Positions 37,610 to 51,015 are shown, counted from the stretch's first letter. The stretch: DNA of 64,000 bases from Nymphaea colorata (GCF_008831285.2 NC_045142.1:24055300-24119299); one strand, 5' to 3'. The notes: generated by a model not told the origin, from the letters alone. Numbers and translations are program-made.

Positions 37610-38011
37610 ATGCCAAACACGAAAGCGGTGAGGGAGAGCCCATTGATTGTGGGGGCCGAGGAGGCTCTTCAGAGAATCCATGACCATTACCACCACTTGT
37701 CCACCACTGTGGATGCGAAACATAGGAAACCCGAGAAGTCAGTGAAGGACGAGAAATCCTCGCCATTTTTTCATGGGGACTCCAACGGAGCATCTGCTGA
37801 AGAAAATCCAGGAACTTCAAGAGGGACAAGAGCAACTGAAGCAGGAGATGTCCAAATTGATGATCAGCAAGGAGGAGAACTCAGAGGGCCGCCTCCAGCA
37901 TACCCGCCACCCACCCCACCCCCAGTCTCACTATCACCAGCACCGCCAAAGATCTCAATCCGTCTCGCCGCGGAGGTCGAGGTCCCCCGGCTTAAGCCAC
38001 AAGACGGATGA
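37610..38011 (+). promoter_or_regulatory. Long upstream reading frame overlapping the PAS-Raf kinase start
   Basis: An ATG at 37610 opens 133 codons in a different frame from the kinase ATG at 37773 and overlaps the kinase coding region by about 240 nt. A second, shorter frame starts at 37585. The overlapped stretch translates as Pro-rich low-complexity sequence and has no recognised domain, so I read it as an upstream frame rather than a gene. If the leader includes it, scanning ribosomes would need leaky scanning to reach the kinase start. Confidence 0.5.
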
Positions 38012-39192
38012 CGGTTTCCGGCACGCCAAGGGCCAAGTTTCTTCGTCTCGACCTTCCCCGTTCCTGGGCTGGGCAGTCGATGATTCACCGTCTGGTTCTG
38101 GAACCGAATACGCGAATGTTGTTCAACAGTGCTTCAACATTCTGCATTCCATGGGACAGGCCGTCCACGTGACGGATCTTTCCGGGCACATAATCTACTG
38201 GTTAGAGTTCTTGATTCGAAGTTGTATGTTGCTATTGTTTGTTGATTTCTTGCACTTCTTGATGACTTAAAAGGTTCAGGGTTTTTGGATTCCCTTTGAT
38301 TGATGGTTTGGTTGGATATTAAAAGTTGATTTGCATGGAAAGTGTAACAATCCTCTTGTAGGCCGTTTAGTGGAACGCCTATCATTTCTCATCGATGGGT
38401 ATCCATTCATTTTGATGAACTGATTTGAATTTGTGAATATGCACGGATGTTCTTGATTTGTCATTGTTGGGAATCCTCAATTCGTCTTTCTGGCGAATTG
38501 ATTAAAATTTTGAAGTATGTATTATTGTGCATGTTATTGTGCCGAATCAGCAATTTTTTGATTCCATGACCTGCATGGTTGCTCATGTCGCCTGATGCTA
38601 GGAACTTGCCTGTAGCCTGTACGGAAATCTATTTACAGGTTTGAAAGTATTGATGTCAATCTTATGTATTCCTCTTATCTTGAGGTTACTGGACCAGGAA
38701 AAAAAAAACTGCATTCGAAAATGTTCGCTTGGAAACTTTTCATTCCTGAATTCTGGAGATGTGAATGATCACCACTTAACTACTGGCTTTTGTGTTTCCT
38801 CAAGTGATTCATTGATCTTTGAGAAATGTAAGAAACAACCAAAATTGTAATTTACCATCTACGGAGGCTGAATATGGAGCTATAGCAACAATCAGGTTTG
38901 GAATATTTGTGTTGAAGCTTTAGGTGAAGACATGGGCATCAAAATTTTTGTACCAAGTAGTTGTATCATGCCAATGATAGTGCTGTGTAATTCTTTGGCA
39001 ACCATACCTTTCGCGAGAGAATGAAGCACAAAGAAATGATGTCAATTTGTTAGAGGAAAACTTTTGAAACATTACGTAATACTTCCATATGTGATGCTGG
39101 AGAAACAGATAGTTCCAGGTCCCTGTTTCATATTCCTCCTCGGCAAACTTTTGGTGGTGGCACCTTAATTTTTTGTGGGGTGGGGTGGGGGT

Positions 39193-39225
<33 letters not shown>

Positions 39226-42200
39226 CACACGTGCACACACACATGCATGTGCACACTGTATAGATGTATATGTGTGTAGGTAAACATAGGTATTAACATG
39301 TGTATTTGTATTTATTGATCCAATGTGCATAGTTTGTTTCCCTTTCATGGGAGTACTTTTCTTCTTTTTCTGTATTTTTTTGTCTCAGTGTTGTAATAGG
39401 TGTAATTATGGAAGGGCATTATAGACTTTAGTGTTCTGGCCATTTGGCTGTCCATCAGCTAGATAGGTAAGATGAGTCTTCTATTGTCTACAAATAGGGA
39501 CTCGTCTCCCCTGTATTTGTTATGAGACTTTCGCATGCATTCTAGGGGATACGATAAACAAAAAATTTTATTATTACTTTGCATGTGCATGATATAATCC
39601 GTTTCATTTTGTGGTTGAATATGTTTGTGATATATATCAAGTATGTTAGTATATTCATTACTAAAAATGTTTTGGTGGTTCCAGGAATCAAACTGCAGAA
39701 AACCTCTATGGTTATTCCACATCGGAGGTGCTTGGGAAGAATGCCTTCAAGCTAATTGTTGGCATCTCTAACTTTGATCTACCAAATCACATAATTAACC
39801 AGATAAAAATGGGAAATAGCTGGTCTGGTCAGTTATTAGCAAGGAAGAAGTCAGGGGAACAGTTCTCAGCTATTGCTTCATATACTCCATTATATGATGA
39901 TGACTGTAAATTAATGGGAATTACTTGTGTCTCAAATGATGTACGTCCCTTCAAAGAAAATATAGTTGCATCAAATAGTTATAGCCCTTCTGGATCAGAT
40001 TCCAAACAAAGTCAATCTAGAAGCATCTTCACAAACAAGCCTAGAGTTGATTCTCAACAACCATTTCAAGCTGGGATTGCCTCGAAGATATCAAATTTGG
40101 TGAGTTCAGCAAAGTGCATGTATCAGGATATAAAATATAATCATGCATATGCATGTACCTTTGTATGTATAGCATGTTTTCTCACATATGCGTGCATATG
40201 TGGGTATGACATCCTAAAAAACAACTAACTGCTGCATGAAGGATCCTTTTTATTCTAATATTGGTTAACTGGAGCAGGCAACTAAGGTGACAAACAAAGT
40301 CCGTTCGCATATACGAACAAGCGAGAACACTGCTGAACACGGAACTGCGGTTGTGGATGCCCATCTATGTGAGAATGGATGTTTGTATGCATCATTTATT
40401 GCTGACCAAAGAGAAGACACATGTAGCAGAGCCACTACACCAACACGTGATGTTCTGCAATCACAGTTTAGCATGCATACACCTACAGGTCCAGGAGGAA
40501 GCTCTCCAGGAAAAGTCCATAGAGATGCTAGTGAGGAAGGGGAGGGAAAAATTGGTATTCAGAAAACCTTAACTTCAAAAGTAGAGGCATGGAGTGGGAA
40601 GAAGGGAATATCATGGCATTTGAAAGGAAATGGGCATGATGTAGCAGAGGCAAAATCTCGATCCTCTTTCCCTCAGCTTATTGCTTCCCAGGAAAATAAT
40701 GTGAATCACCAGAAGGCATGTGAATGTTGTGTTTCTTCTGAGAGCCATTTTGTTGAAAACAATAGAATGAGCAACAATGATGCTATGGGATCATGGAGTA
40801 GCTTGAGCAGCAATGGAAGTACTAGTAGCAATGGTATGCATAGAGTGGACATGGAAACTGATTGCTTGGACTATGAGATTCTCTGGGAAGATCTTGTCAT
40901 CGGAGAACAGATTGGACAAGGTAAATATTTCAACAAAATCTTTTATCTCAGAAGGCATGTAAGGGAATATTTGTTGGAAATGGAACTAAAACTCTATCCA
41001 GGATTATGGTGCTAACTTTTGTATTCCCGATTATTTGGACATAAATCATCACAAGAAAAAAAACCAGGGGAAAGCAGTACAGTATTAGTTTAGGGACTTC
41101 CGACACAGTGGTCCACCCAAAATCAACTTTTAGAACTCAAGATGCTTTCAGACCTTAAGTCTGATAGGCAGCTTTCCATGCTTCACTGTAACCATTCCGG
41201 AAGGCTTGTATCAAGCCACATTACTTGGATTACAAAAGCACTCCATAGTGAAGTTCATGTTGTGCATCTTTTGGAAACTATAGGTTTTCTATTCCTCATT
41301 TCTTTTCTGATATTGTCTGAGATGGATAATTGGTGTTGGAAAGTTGGACATTCACATAGCGAATTATTTCCCTGTGTAAGTCTAGGAAACTTCAAAGATA
41401 CATCTAACCAGGAAGAGAACAACAGAAAAAGTGGAAAAGGATTGAATTGCTAAAAAAAAAAGAGAGGAAATTACTAAAAAAGCTTGCTCAAAATGAAAGA
41501 GTCGAGACAGTTTCCCATTTTCGTACTGTATGATGAAAAAGCTATATTATTGAAAACACCATGAAAATTTTGGATTTCAATTATATTTAAAATTTCCTTG
41601 AATATTTCGAAACATTGTCATTAACCATATAAACACAAATATGTAATATATATTTCTTTTTGAGTTAAACATTTGAGATGCATCTGATCAATTTAAATGA
41701 AACTTTTGGTGCCTTCATTTAGGTTTGAGATGATGATTCCTTTCCAAATGAAAAAGGTCTGTCACTGTTCCACTTTCTTGGATGCATGAATTCACTTGTC
41801 CTTGTATGGTGAATGGTACGGGAATATATTGTGGGGATTGGTAATTCACAGTCTTCTCATTGTTCACTTTAGGAATGTTTCTTTCTCTCCTCTATAACCT
41901 CAAAATGATATTTGTGTAGCTGAAGTCAGTTGATCTCCAAAAACAAAGGCCTGAAGTTGATCCATGATTTTTCATTTTGGAATATATTGGCATGCAAAAT
42001 TGCAAATTTCTTTTGTCCTTTGTATACCGCCAAAAATTTTCTTTCCCTTATGTATAAATACTTTGTGGCATGCTGAGAATTTGTTCTGTTTTTACTGGTC
42101 CTGGTCCAATCTCATCCTGTTGATGCCAAAATCAGGTCTTATAATTGGGGTAGCTGATCAAAGTGTAGAATATTCCTCTCAACACTATCCTCTCAGCTTC

Positions 42201-45200
42201 TGTGATGCTATTGAAATGATGGTCATGGCTTTTCCTGCTTATTTTATAAGTAACATATCTGCATTTTGAACAGCTTGTGCTTGCAATGCTATCCACATAG
42301 ATCTCCCTCAGCAAATTTTCATGCCTTCTATTTTCATATATGGTCGGGCTTGTCAACTATTACCTTATCAAAATTAACTTTCCTTGGTTGAATTGATTTA
42401 TTGATTATCTTAAATGAAAATAACCGGTACTCTCAGAAAATCTGCTCTCTGATTATCACATAGATGTCACAGTCTGTTATCTGTTCCTTGTTGATGAAAC
42501 TGCGGTGAGGTGGATAATTTGCTCTTATGTGCTTTTACCTGAGTCTCTCATCTCAGACCTGTTAACTGTCATTTTGAGGTGTATAGTTTTGTTGCAAAAA
42601 TTCATTTGTAAAACTTGACCTTTTTCTTTTAAGTGGAAAAAATGAACTCAAAGTCTTTTTGTTTGCAAGTTTAAATCTTACCAGCTTGTCAAAATAGGGG
42701 AATCACCATTAATTCCGATTCAGGCCCTTCTGTCCCAATGGAGAATATTAGTCTATTATTGGAGGCCATATCTAATTCTTCTTGCCAACTTTTGGTGTTT
42801 AATTTGGATTTTTTTTTTACCTGTGAACAGGTTCCTGTGGAAGTGTCTATCATGCGCTTTGGTATGGCTCGGTATGTGTCCTTTTTTGTCTTTGAAGGCT
42901 GATATGAAAATATTTCCTTTTGAGTATATCGATAGCAAGTGCATACTTTGATGCTTACCTGTTGAACAATTTGGTCTGAAAGCATGTTTTGCATCACTGG
43001 AAAATGTGCATATGGTTATAAGTTTGATACATGAACATCTCCTCACAGTATCTATTTGTTCACCTTAATGTTTTATCTTTGGATAAAATATCCATATATT
43101 TGTGTCTGATAACCCAACTCTTCCTGCATTTACAGGATGTGGCAGTTAAAGTTTTTGCTAAACAGGAATATTCTGAGGAAATCATTGAGTCCTTCAGGCA
43201 AGAGGTAATGAGATGAAGCAATTATTTGTCAAAACCTGATTTAGCATCAATGTTTAACTGGCTTCATGGTGCACAATGGTAGAGGATTAAGGAAAATCAT
43301 GCAGATCTTGCTGCTCTTTTTTCTAAAAGTTTCCTGAATCTTCTTTCTTGATTGTGTTGCTTTATCCTGTTGTCAAACCACCCCCTCATGCATTGATGCT
43401 TTAACAGGGTGTGAGATACCTTGAACAAACTTCTCTTACTCTCCGAGACATTTTTGCTGTTTTGTGAACATATCTCGACGGAAATGCCATAAATATCAGA
43501 AATTGGTCACTTCCCTTTGAAACCTCTATATACAAGATTGACAGTTTCTAATTGCTGCTCTTTCATGTAAAGTAGTTGCTATTAACCCTGAAACTTGTTA
43601 CCAGCAAAAGTCATGATAAAAGACTGTCCTTGAAAGTTGAAACAGTTTATCAAAATGATAAACGACTCAATTATAGAATCCCATTTTCAAGCAATGCTAT
43701 ATTAAAATATAGGAAGAGGATGTGGTCCTAGAAATACACTTGAGTATCAGGTAGTGAAGCTGTCATGCATTATTAATTGTTGGTTCTTAATGTTAGTATG
43801 TGAGAGCTTTGACACAATTTACTTCAGTAACATTGAAGTTTGCACAAAGGCATCTCATATTTTCATGGGGAAACTTGATGGTTGTTTCTGTCATATCTGT
43901 TCCACTGTTTATTTTTTGCAAGCCTTGTATGAATGCAAATCTGTGGTAGGCCTAATATATTTGTTGATGTCAAATAAATTCTGATGTCATGATTTTATCC
44001 TCATCAAGGCATTGCCTGTTCCCACTATTCCAAATGGAATTATGGAAAGCATAAAAAAAGCTACCTTTTTGTATCCCCACAAGATAGATACAACTCTTCG
44101 ATCATGAAACCATAAATGGCATCAAGAAATAGCATGGTTTACACTGATTATTCAAGTATGGTGAAAGCTTGTTAAATTTCGTTTTCTGTCTTCAGTCGGA
44201 AACATATGTGCAGAATGTTTATTAGTAAACTCACAGGCTTAATAGTGGATTTCTAAAATTTGTTTGCTTTTGCCATTTGCTCTTCAACATGAAAAATGAA
44301 GTGAAACCATGAAAATGAAAATGTTGAACTGACTAAAAACAGAATTAAGAGAAAGGTGAAACACATATTCCAAGTGAAAAGCATCCTAAGGCCTTCTGAC
44401 TTCCAAAGTTAACTTTCCTTTAATGCTAAAAAGAATGTTGAGAGAATCAAAATTTCATCATAACAACATCTTGTGTTTGGAAATTTTTGTGAAACAATTT
44501 ATGATAATATAGGTGGAAGTGGTTCTTCTCAAGAATGTTTTGTTTGAGAAAGACAACTTCAGTAGTTATCATGTTGTTCTAGATCTGGATTCTAGATGCA
44601 GCCATAAAAAGGAGAGAGAACTAGAGAAGGATTTATTTTGACAATTTGAGCAGACATGAAGAATTTCATTGAAAGGCTAGGTGTCAATGCCTGGTTCAGA
44701 TCCTGTCAGTTGTGATAAGCCTGTTTATCAAAATGCAGAATTGATCAATTTTCCAACTACATGCAGTAGCTACACAGTATGTTCCCTGCCAAGATTTTTA
44801 GCTTTAATGATGGTTTACCATACTTGATTTCACCTAGGAAATTTATTTGGTGGTTATCGTTGTACCTTTTTGCTGTTTGAATGTCTAGCCTTTTGATGGT
44901 CGTTTGTTTCTGCTGATTACTCGAAAAAATTGGGGTAGGATCACCATCTCTTTTGCATATTTTAGTGCTATTTAATGTGAAATTTTATTTTTTGCTTCCT
45001 CTTTTCTTTTTCTGGTGAAGGTCTCACTAATGAAGAGGTTGCGGCATCCAAATGTCCTACTCTTTATGGGGGCAGTCGCTTCCCCTGAGCGCCTTTGCAT
45101 CGTTACCGAGTTTTTGCCACGGTTGGTTTTCCTTCTTTGGTTATTCCTCAACAAAAGGAGCACTAATCTTTTATTATGACTTAGTTGTGCCATATAGTTG

Positions 45201-48200
45201 GATTGCATGTGGTTTCTATTTTTTTTATATACAAATTGTTTGATTTTTTTTTTCTTTTTCCCGCCATTCCATCTGCTTGCAATCTCTGAATGGATTGCTT
45301 GATAAGTTTTCCTGTCTTTTAGAAAGTGATATGCTAACCTTTTAATGGTCAGATGGGTACCTTGAACTAGAGGTTCTTATAATTTTTTCATGGTTGTCAG
45401 AATTAATATGTGCAGTCGAAGAATCAGTAAATTAACTGTGTCATGGAGGCACTAGTTAACAACACTGTAGGGAAAGGAAACTAATGGGCTTCAAAGACGA
45501 TATTCAAGCAGAAAATTTCGGGTCCTTAATTGGGTACATAGTGTTTGATAGAAGATTTATGGTGATTCATCTATTAAGACCAGTAACTATAAAGCTTTTT
45601 ATTGACACTAAGACCTGAAATTGGATAATATCAGGTTACTTCCTAGAGGTTCTTTTGGTGGAATCTTGGTTTCATATGCACTTTGGAAGGAAAGAATCAT
45701 GTATAGATATTTATTCTCACTATACCTATCGTAACTTTCTTGATTTAGTCTATTTATGTTGTAGATTTTACATAAAGATTCTTTTGATAGGACTTATGCA
45801 GAAAGATCTATCAGGACATCATCTGTGTAGTTGAACATGCTAAGCAGCACCTAGTATGTAGAGGGCTTAGCTGTGTGCCTAGGAAAAATTAGTTGGTTCT
45901 ACTGTTCCAGTTGCACGGAGAGGAAAAATGAAAAAAGTAAAGGAAAATCAGGAGAAAAGAAAGAGAAGGAAGAAGAGAAAAAAGGGGTAAGCAGGAAAAG
46001 AGAGAATAAAAAGGGTGACAATAGCGGTTTCAGAACTCCTTAATTCAAGCAACACATCATAAGGTAAAAAAAATCAGGAAATTGAATTTTGATGGGCAAC
46101 AACAAAAAGTTCCAAATTTTGCTGTTCGGCTGTTTGTGTGCCTGCCTAGGCACCTAGGTTGCTGTTCAATTATGTAGGTTTGTCTTCAACTAAATAGGAC
46201 AGCATATGTGAATTTTAAATTTTTGCACTTTTGACACTAAATTATCTGTATTGTTGCAGTGTTGTGGTTCAAAAGTAGACATAGATTAACAGGAGTTTGC
46301 AGTTTGACTTTCTTTTCTCCTTTTCCAATTGCAGTGGCAGTTTGTTCCGTTTGCTCCAGAAAATCAATGTCAAGCTGGACTGGAGACGGCGTGTTCACAT
46401 GGCAATCGATATTGTAAGCTAACATTCTCATGTTGTAATTTGACAAGTCTGAAGTCTCCATGCACAGGTTGTTTTTGATGTGCAAGTCATATTATCATAC
46501 TACAGTTGCTATGAAATCTTGTGAATTTTTGCCTTCGAACTTGGTTTTTGGGCAGTCCGATAATGTGTCCTAATGGATTGGATCACATTCGGATCTGATC
46601 CAGGTCCAAAGTGTATTATTGTCTAATCTGTATAAGCATGTTCTCTATATGGGTGTTTATGTATCATTGTCTGTATTGCAGGACAATTATGTTGGTAAAA
46701 AATAGATAAACCCTATATATAATGAACAGAATGGGTCATGATTAACATTGGAAGAGTGACAGGTTGAGCACCAACATCTGCATCTACTTTTTGTTCTTCT
46801 CTGTTGACAGAGTTCATTATCCTCTTCTAAATCTGACAGCTGCGAGTATAGATGTGTAGCAGCAACTAACCATGGAAAGGAGGGGTAGTTTCATAACCGA
46901 ACATCTATTGGAAGGTGCAGAGAAAGGTTAATGACTCCAACAAGTTTCCTCATAATTATGGTCCTCAATCTGGATGAAAAAAGTAATGAATAATTGGATG
47001 CCCTAACAGCATGAAAACCAGAAAATGTATGTAGCGCAGATAATTAAGAGGCTCTAGAGTTTTGTATTTCCAATTTAAATTTAAATTTCAAATTAAAAAT
47101 TTTATTGCAAAAATTAACTCCAGATTCAGATTGAGAGTTGATTCCTTCAAGAGTTGGTGAGATTATGTAACATGAAATGGTACAAATTAACCAAAAGAAG
47201 GAAAAAACTGTCCTGGACTTTATAGAAAGACTTATTGATGGGGCTTCTAAAGAAAAACAAACTTGGACAAGGTTACACAAAGGTGCAGATTAGTGTTAAC
47301 AAATTCTGATGTTTTAAGTGAATGTAGATTCAAATGTCCAGAAGTTTAGATAAGTAAATAATTTAAATAAATAATCAGGTCCGTATGGTAGATGTCTAAG
47401 ATTGCAATGCAACATTTGTCTAGGTTAAGAAAAAAAAAAGATGATGAGTTAATATTTAGAAAAATTGAACTCTGGATAGTTAATATATGAGCCCAAGGAT
47501 ATTGAAATAATATTTTTTATATTGAAATTTAAATTTGAGCTTAAGAGAGTTTCACCATGGCTTAGGTAAGTTTGACAGGAGCTTAGCCAAGTTGTGTGTT
47601 ATAGATTTTTTTTTTTAAAAAAAAAAACAGAGAAGGCACCAATGAGCTTTGAATCCAAAACACCTTTTGAACCAACAATTGGGGCAACCACTACACCAAC
47701 ACCTCTTTTGATAATGTTGTGAAAGGTATTGCATATACAGTCTTTCATCAATTCTGAATGAGTCAAGTCACCTAACTCAACCTTGACTCACTTTCTTCCT
47801 AAGCAGTTGTGTGCTTCAGCCTGAACTCCCAGTGTAGCACAGACGAGTTGAAGCTACCACTTTGCACATGTGGAGGTTCAACATGCTTTCATAGTAAAAG
47901 TAAAATTTAAGAAAGCAATGCTGCTTATTAAGTTGAACGTGCATTATGCAGTCCAAATGAAATGCCAATATACAAATGCAGTGTTTGCAAGGTGAGGCTT
48001 TTATCTTTGCATATGCACCATGCAACTTGTTACCTTATCCAAATTGAAAATTCTATGCAAAAATTGGTGAAAGAGAAAAGGTTTCTTGCTCAATGTATTC
48101 TCTGCTGAAGGATCTTATCTAGTGGCATAATGAACAGAATCTCTCACTCGTCATGTTTATATTGTTTAGATCGCATGAATAGTATGCTAGGTCTAGCTCT

Positions 48201-51015
48201 TCTGCAAGAAACCAGTAACAACAACAAAATGGGTTATAAGAGGCTATATAATGCCATATGCACTATTAAATCTATTGCTGTATTTTTATCTAATTTAGGG
48301 GGCCGTTTGATGGATTGGAAACCTGGAATTGGAAAAAAAATTCTGAAAATAAATTTCTTGGAATAAAGGAATGGAAAAAATGTTTCCGATTCTCATTTTG
48401 ATGTGTGTGTGATGACTGAGAAACATATTTTCAGAAAAATTGTTTCTTAGTTTGATAATAAAGAAGCATATTTCCAGAAAAATTGTTGTGTTGCTTTTAG
48501 TGTGATCCCTTTCCCTTACAAGCAGGATAGAAGCTTAGATTTTATACACGCGATTGTAATAAGGAAAATGAAACCATAGAATGTGTTCAGAATAGATCAG
48601 GATTTCGCTTAAACTCTTCACAAAGCTCTAGCCGGACCCTCAACGAGGGTTGTGGTTTTTTTTAGAATTCAACCCTTGTCGAGGATTTTTTTAGAACCCT
48701 CATCAAGGGTTCTGAATTTTTTCAGAACTCTCGACGAGGGTTCTGATTTTTTTCAGAACCTTCGTCGAGGGTTCTATAATACCATTCAGAACCCTCGGCA
48801 AGGAATTTTTTCATGCCCTCGTCCAGGGTTTCGTCAATCGAAGGTTTCAAACTTTGATTGAAGAAACCCTCGACCAAATGGAGTGTTTCAATTTCTTTTC
48901 CTTGTACTCTTCCTCTGTCTTTCTTCTCTCCCTCTCTCTCTCTCTCTGTGTTTTTCTTCTCTCCCGTTCTGTGTCTGTTTTCTTCCTGCGCGCTGTGTAT
49001 GTGGTCCTTCTCCAATACCGTGAAGAATTGACTGTGGTGGGGGTTGTGGCAGCAGCAGCATGAGACAGTGGCGGAGGATGAATTTGAGAAGAGGAAGACG
49101 AGGGTAGCCTTAGACGCGAAGAAGAGAAGCCTAACGGTCAAAAAAATATTTTCGGAAATTTTTTTTCCACCTCAGGCGGAAAAAAATTTCCCAAAATGCC
49201 TTCAACGGTCACTTTTTCCTTCCCTTGTTTGATGGGGAGGATTTTTTAAAAAAAAATTTGATTTCTTTTTCTCGTTGAATAGTGTATTTCTCATCGTCAA
49301 ATGGCCTTGTTTTCTCACTCCAGATAATTTTTAGTTACCTATTTTGACTCATGCAGGCACGTGGTATGAACTATCTGCATCATTGCAATCCGCCAATTGT
49401 CCATCGGGATTTGAAGTCATCAAACTTGTTAGTTGATAGGAACTGGACTGTGAAGGTATGTTCTATTGCCTAAATTTATTTCCTTATCTACTTTCTGCAT
49501 CGAAATGTTGTGATTGTTCTGTTAACAGGTTGGTGATTTTGGTTTATCACGACTGAAACATGAAACATACTTGTCTACCATGACTGGTAAAGGGACGGTA
49601 TGTGCACTGTCTTCTTTATCATTTACAATAGGTGTAATATTCAAATATTGCATCTGATTGGTGTGAAAATTTAGTTTTAACAAAATTATTTTCTATATGC
49701 AGCCACAATGGATGGCTCCTGAGACTCTTCGAAATGAGCCCTCTGATGAGAAGTACATTCATTCTGCAATTATACAACTAAACTTGCACATATAACTGTA
49801 ATGAATAAATTTATGACAGTGAAATTTCTTCTCTGATTTCTCAGGTCTGATGTCTATAGCTATGGGGTAATATTGTGGGAGCTTGCTACAGAGAAGATTC
49901 CTTGGGAGAACTTAAATTCAATACAGGTGCAACTTTCTGGAATATTGTAGCTGAGATATGTTTTAGAATTATGAGAGAAATCAGGTTCTAGATATTCGTT
50001 CTCATTATGTATAAATGCTGTAGCCTAGTACCACTTTTGAAGTAGTGAATTTATGGTTGTGTCATCTGTCCACAAAATTCTGAATTCACATTGTCACCAT
50101 TGCAATGACAAAAACTGTGACCCTAGAGCCTTTTTTGAATTTTCCTCGCATGAATCAGGATGAAGTTGGTGGAGAATCTATATAGCTATATGTTTTGTAT
50201 TTGTAATCTGCCTATGTGTCTCATTATCCAATCCTCGCATGGTACTTCAGCAGAATCCGTTTACAAATGATGCTTAGAAATCACCGTCAGAGTGATTGCA
50301 CGTAGAATATGTTTGCCATGTCATCCTTTTGGTGATAATATGCCCAAAATGATCAGTAGCTCAGCATTATAATAAGTTCATAACATGTGATCAACTGAAT
50401 GTTGGCTTACAGTCCTCGTATGAGAAAAGAACTGGTCCAAGTCCTGGACAATCTGATCAGGCATTTGCTTTCAAATTCCTACATCAGCATTTTATATGCA
50501 GATGCAAATCCATCTTAGTATGTCATATTTTATGAGATGTTTAACTTGAGCATGAGAGCAGTTTATTGTTCTTCTCAGGTTTTTTGAACTGCGTAATTAG
50601 GACGCTGGTTAAATTTCCTCTGTTTTGGAATAATAAACTGCCTATGTCATTTCTTTGATGGATCTGCTGTTTGAAGGTCATGTAAATGTCCTACACTTAT
50701 GGTCCTGCATATCTGACTCCACTAGCCTACAAAAAATTTCAGGTGATAGGAGCTGTAGGATTCATGGATCAGCGGCTAGAGCTTCCAAATGAGTTGGATC
50801 CACAATGGGCTTCAATAATTGAGAACTGCTGGCAGAGGTACACTTTTTTCTCCTATAGTCAACTTGAGCATGTTTTCCAGCAATAACATTACTTCCTGTC
50901 ATTATGCAGCAATCCACAGTGTAGGCCGACATTTCAGGAACTATTGGAGAGGCTTAAGGAGTTGCAGCGGCAGTATGCTGCCCATCCTTCTCAGGCATGT
51001 TCTTTGCGTGGCTGA
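37773..51015 (+). CDS. PAS-domain Raf-like MAPKKK (RAF10/RAF11 type), 13 exons, 758 aa
   Basis: Exons: 37773-38200, 39685-40099, 40278-40920, 42831-42871, 43136-43204, 45021-45121, 46335-46413, 49357-49455, 49529-49597, 49703-49752, 49845-49926, 50743-50837, 50910-51015. All have GT-AG borders and sum to 759 codons. The N-terminus [20 protein letters not shown] predicts a short coiled coil, followed by a basic Ser/Arg region (60-72) and a PAS domain (about 113-235). A variable Ser-rich linker follows. The kinase domain has the Gly loop IGQGSCGSV (about 493-501), Lys514 in [14 protein letters not shown] with catalytic Asp610, DFG at 628-630 and WMAPE at 651-655. This is the plant B2 Raf-like subgroup (Arabidopsis RAF7-12), Ser/Thr-type by the HRDLKSSN loop though often annotated as tyrosine kinase. 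RAF10/11 of Arabidopsis act in ABA response and seed dormancy. All key catalytic residues are present. Confidence 0.96.
38201..39684 (+). other. Intron 1 of the PAS-Raf gene (splits the PAS domain)
   Basis: The donor ACTG|GTTAGA and acceptor TTCCAG|GAATC interrupt the conserved IIYW-NQTAE of the PAS core. A CA microsatellite lies at 39188-39243. No nested gene is visible. Confidence 0.85.
39188..39243 (+). repeat. (AC)n microsatellite in PAS-Raf intron 1
   Basis: ACACAC repeats with TGCACACGTG interruptions, followed by alternating purine-pyrimidine sequence ATGCATGTGCACAC. Confidence 0.92.
47605..47705 (-). mobile_element. tRNA-derived SINE-like fragment in PAS-Raf intron 7
   Basis: On the minus strand TGGTGTAGTGG (47698-47688) fits box A, and GGATTCAAAGC (47656-47646) is a degenerate box B 31 nt downstream. 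A T/A homopolymer pair (47607-47628) lies at the expected 3' end. No target duplication was certain. Confidence 0.4.
48298..49306. mobile_element. About 1-kb insertion-like segment in PAS-Raf intron 7
   Basis: GGCCGTTTGATGGAT at 48301 and, inverted, ATCGTCAAATGGCC at 49293-49306 form imperfect terminal inverted repeats (11 of 14). Inside are mirrored pieces near the ends (AAATTCTGAAAATAAATTTC, AGAAACATATTTTCAGAAAA), a palindromic minisatellite and a CT-rich tract. No transposase frame is visible. It nearly fills the space before exon 8 at 49357. Confidence 0.55.
48636..48832. repeat. Minisatellite of short palindromes, about 31-bp spacing, 7 units
   Basis: Units near 48636, 48670, 48694, 48725, 48756, 48788 and 48814 are variants of GAACCCTCGTCGAGGGTTC separated by T-rich spacers (TGATTTTTTTCA). 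Most units are nearly self-complementary, so each can form a small hairpin in DNA or RNA. Degenerate halves continue to about 48877 (AAACCCTCGACC). Confidence 0.9.

Noticed and set aside
37610..38011. Using ATG 37610 as the start of the kinase
   Set aside because: That frame does not continue into the PAS domain. The frame from 37773 gives the family's N-terminal coiled coil and joins exon 2 in phase.
48636..48832. CRISPR-like array
   Set aside because: Palindromic repeats at regular spacing resemble one superficially, but spacers are all T-rich and short, the genome is a plant nuclear one, and no cas genes exist.
48722..49141. 139-codon minus-strand frame in kinase intron 7
   Set aside because: It spans the palindromic minisatellite and a CT-rich tract and translates to low-complexity sequence; no domain is visible.
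24520..51015. Single phytochrome-kinase fusion gene
   Set aside because: The phytochrome frame ends normally at 33852 after a typical C-terminus, and the kinase has its own ATG, coiled coil and PAS exon; two genes are the simpler reading.
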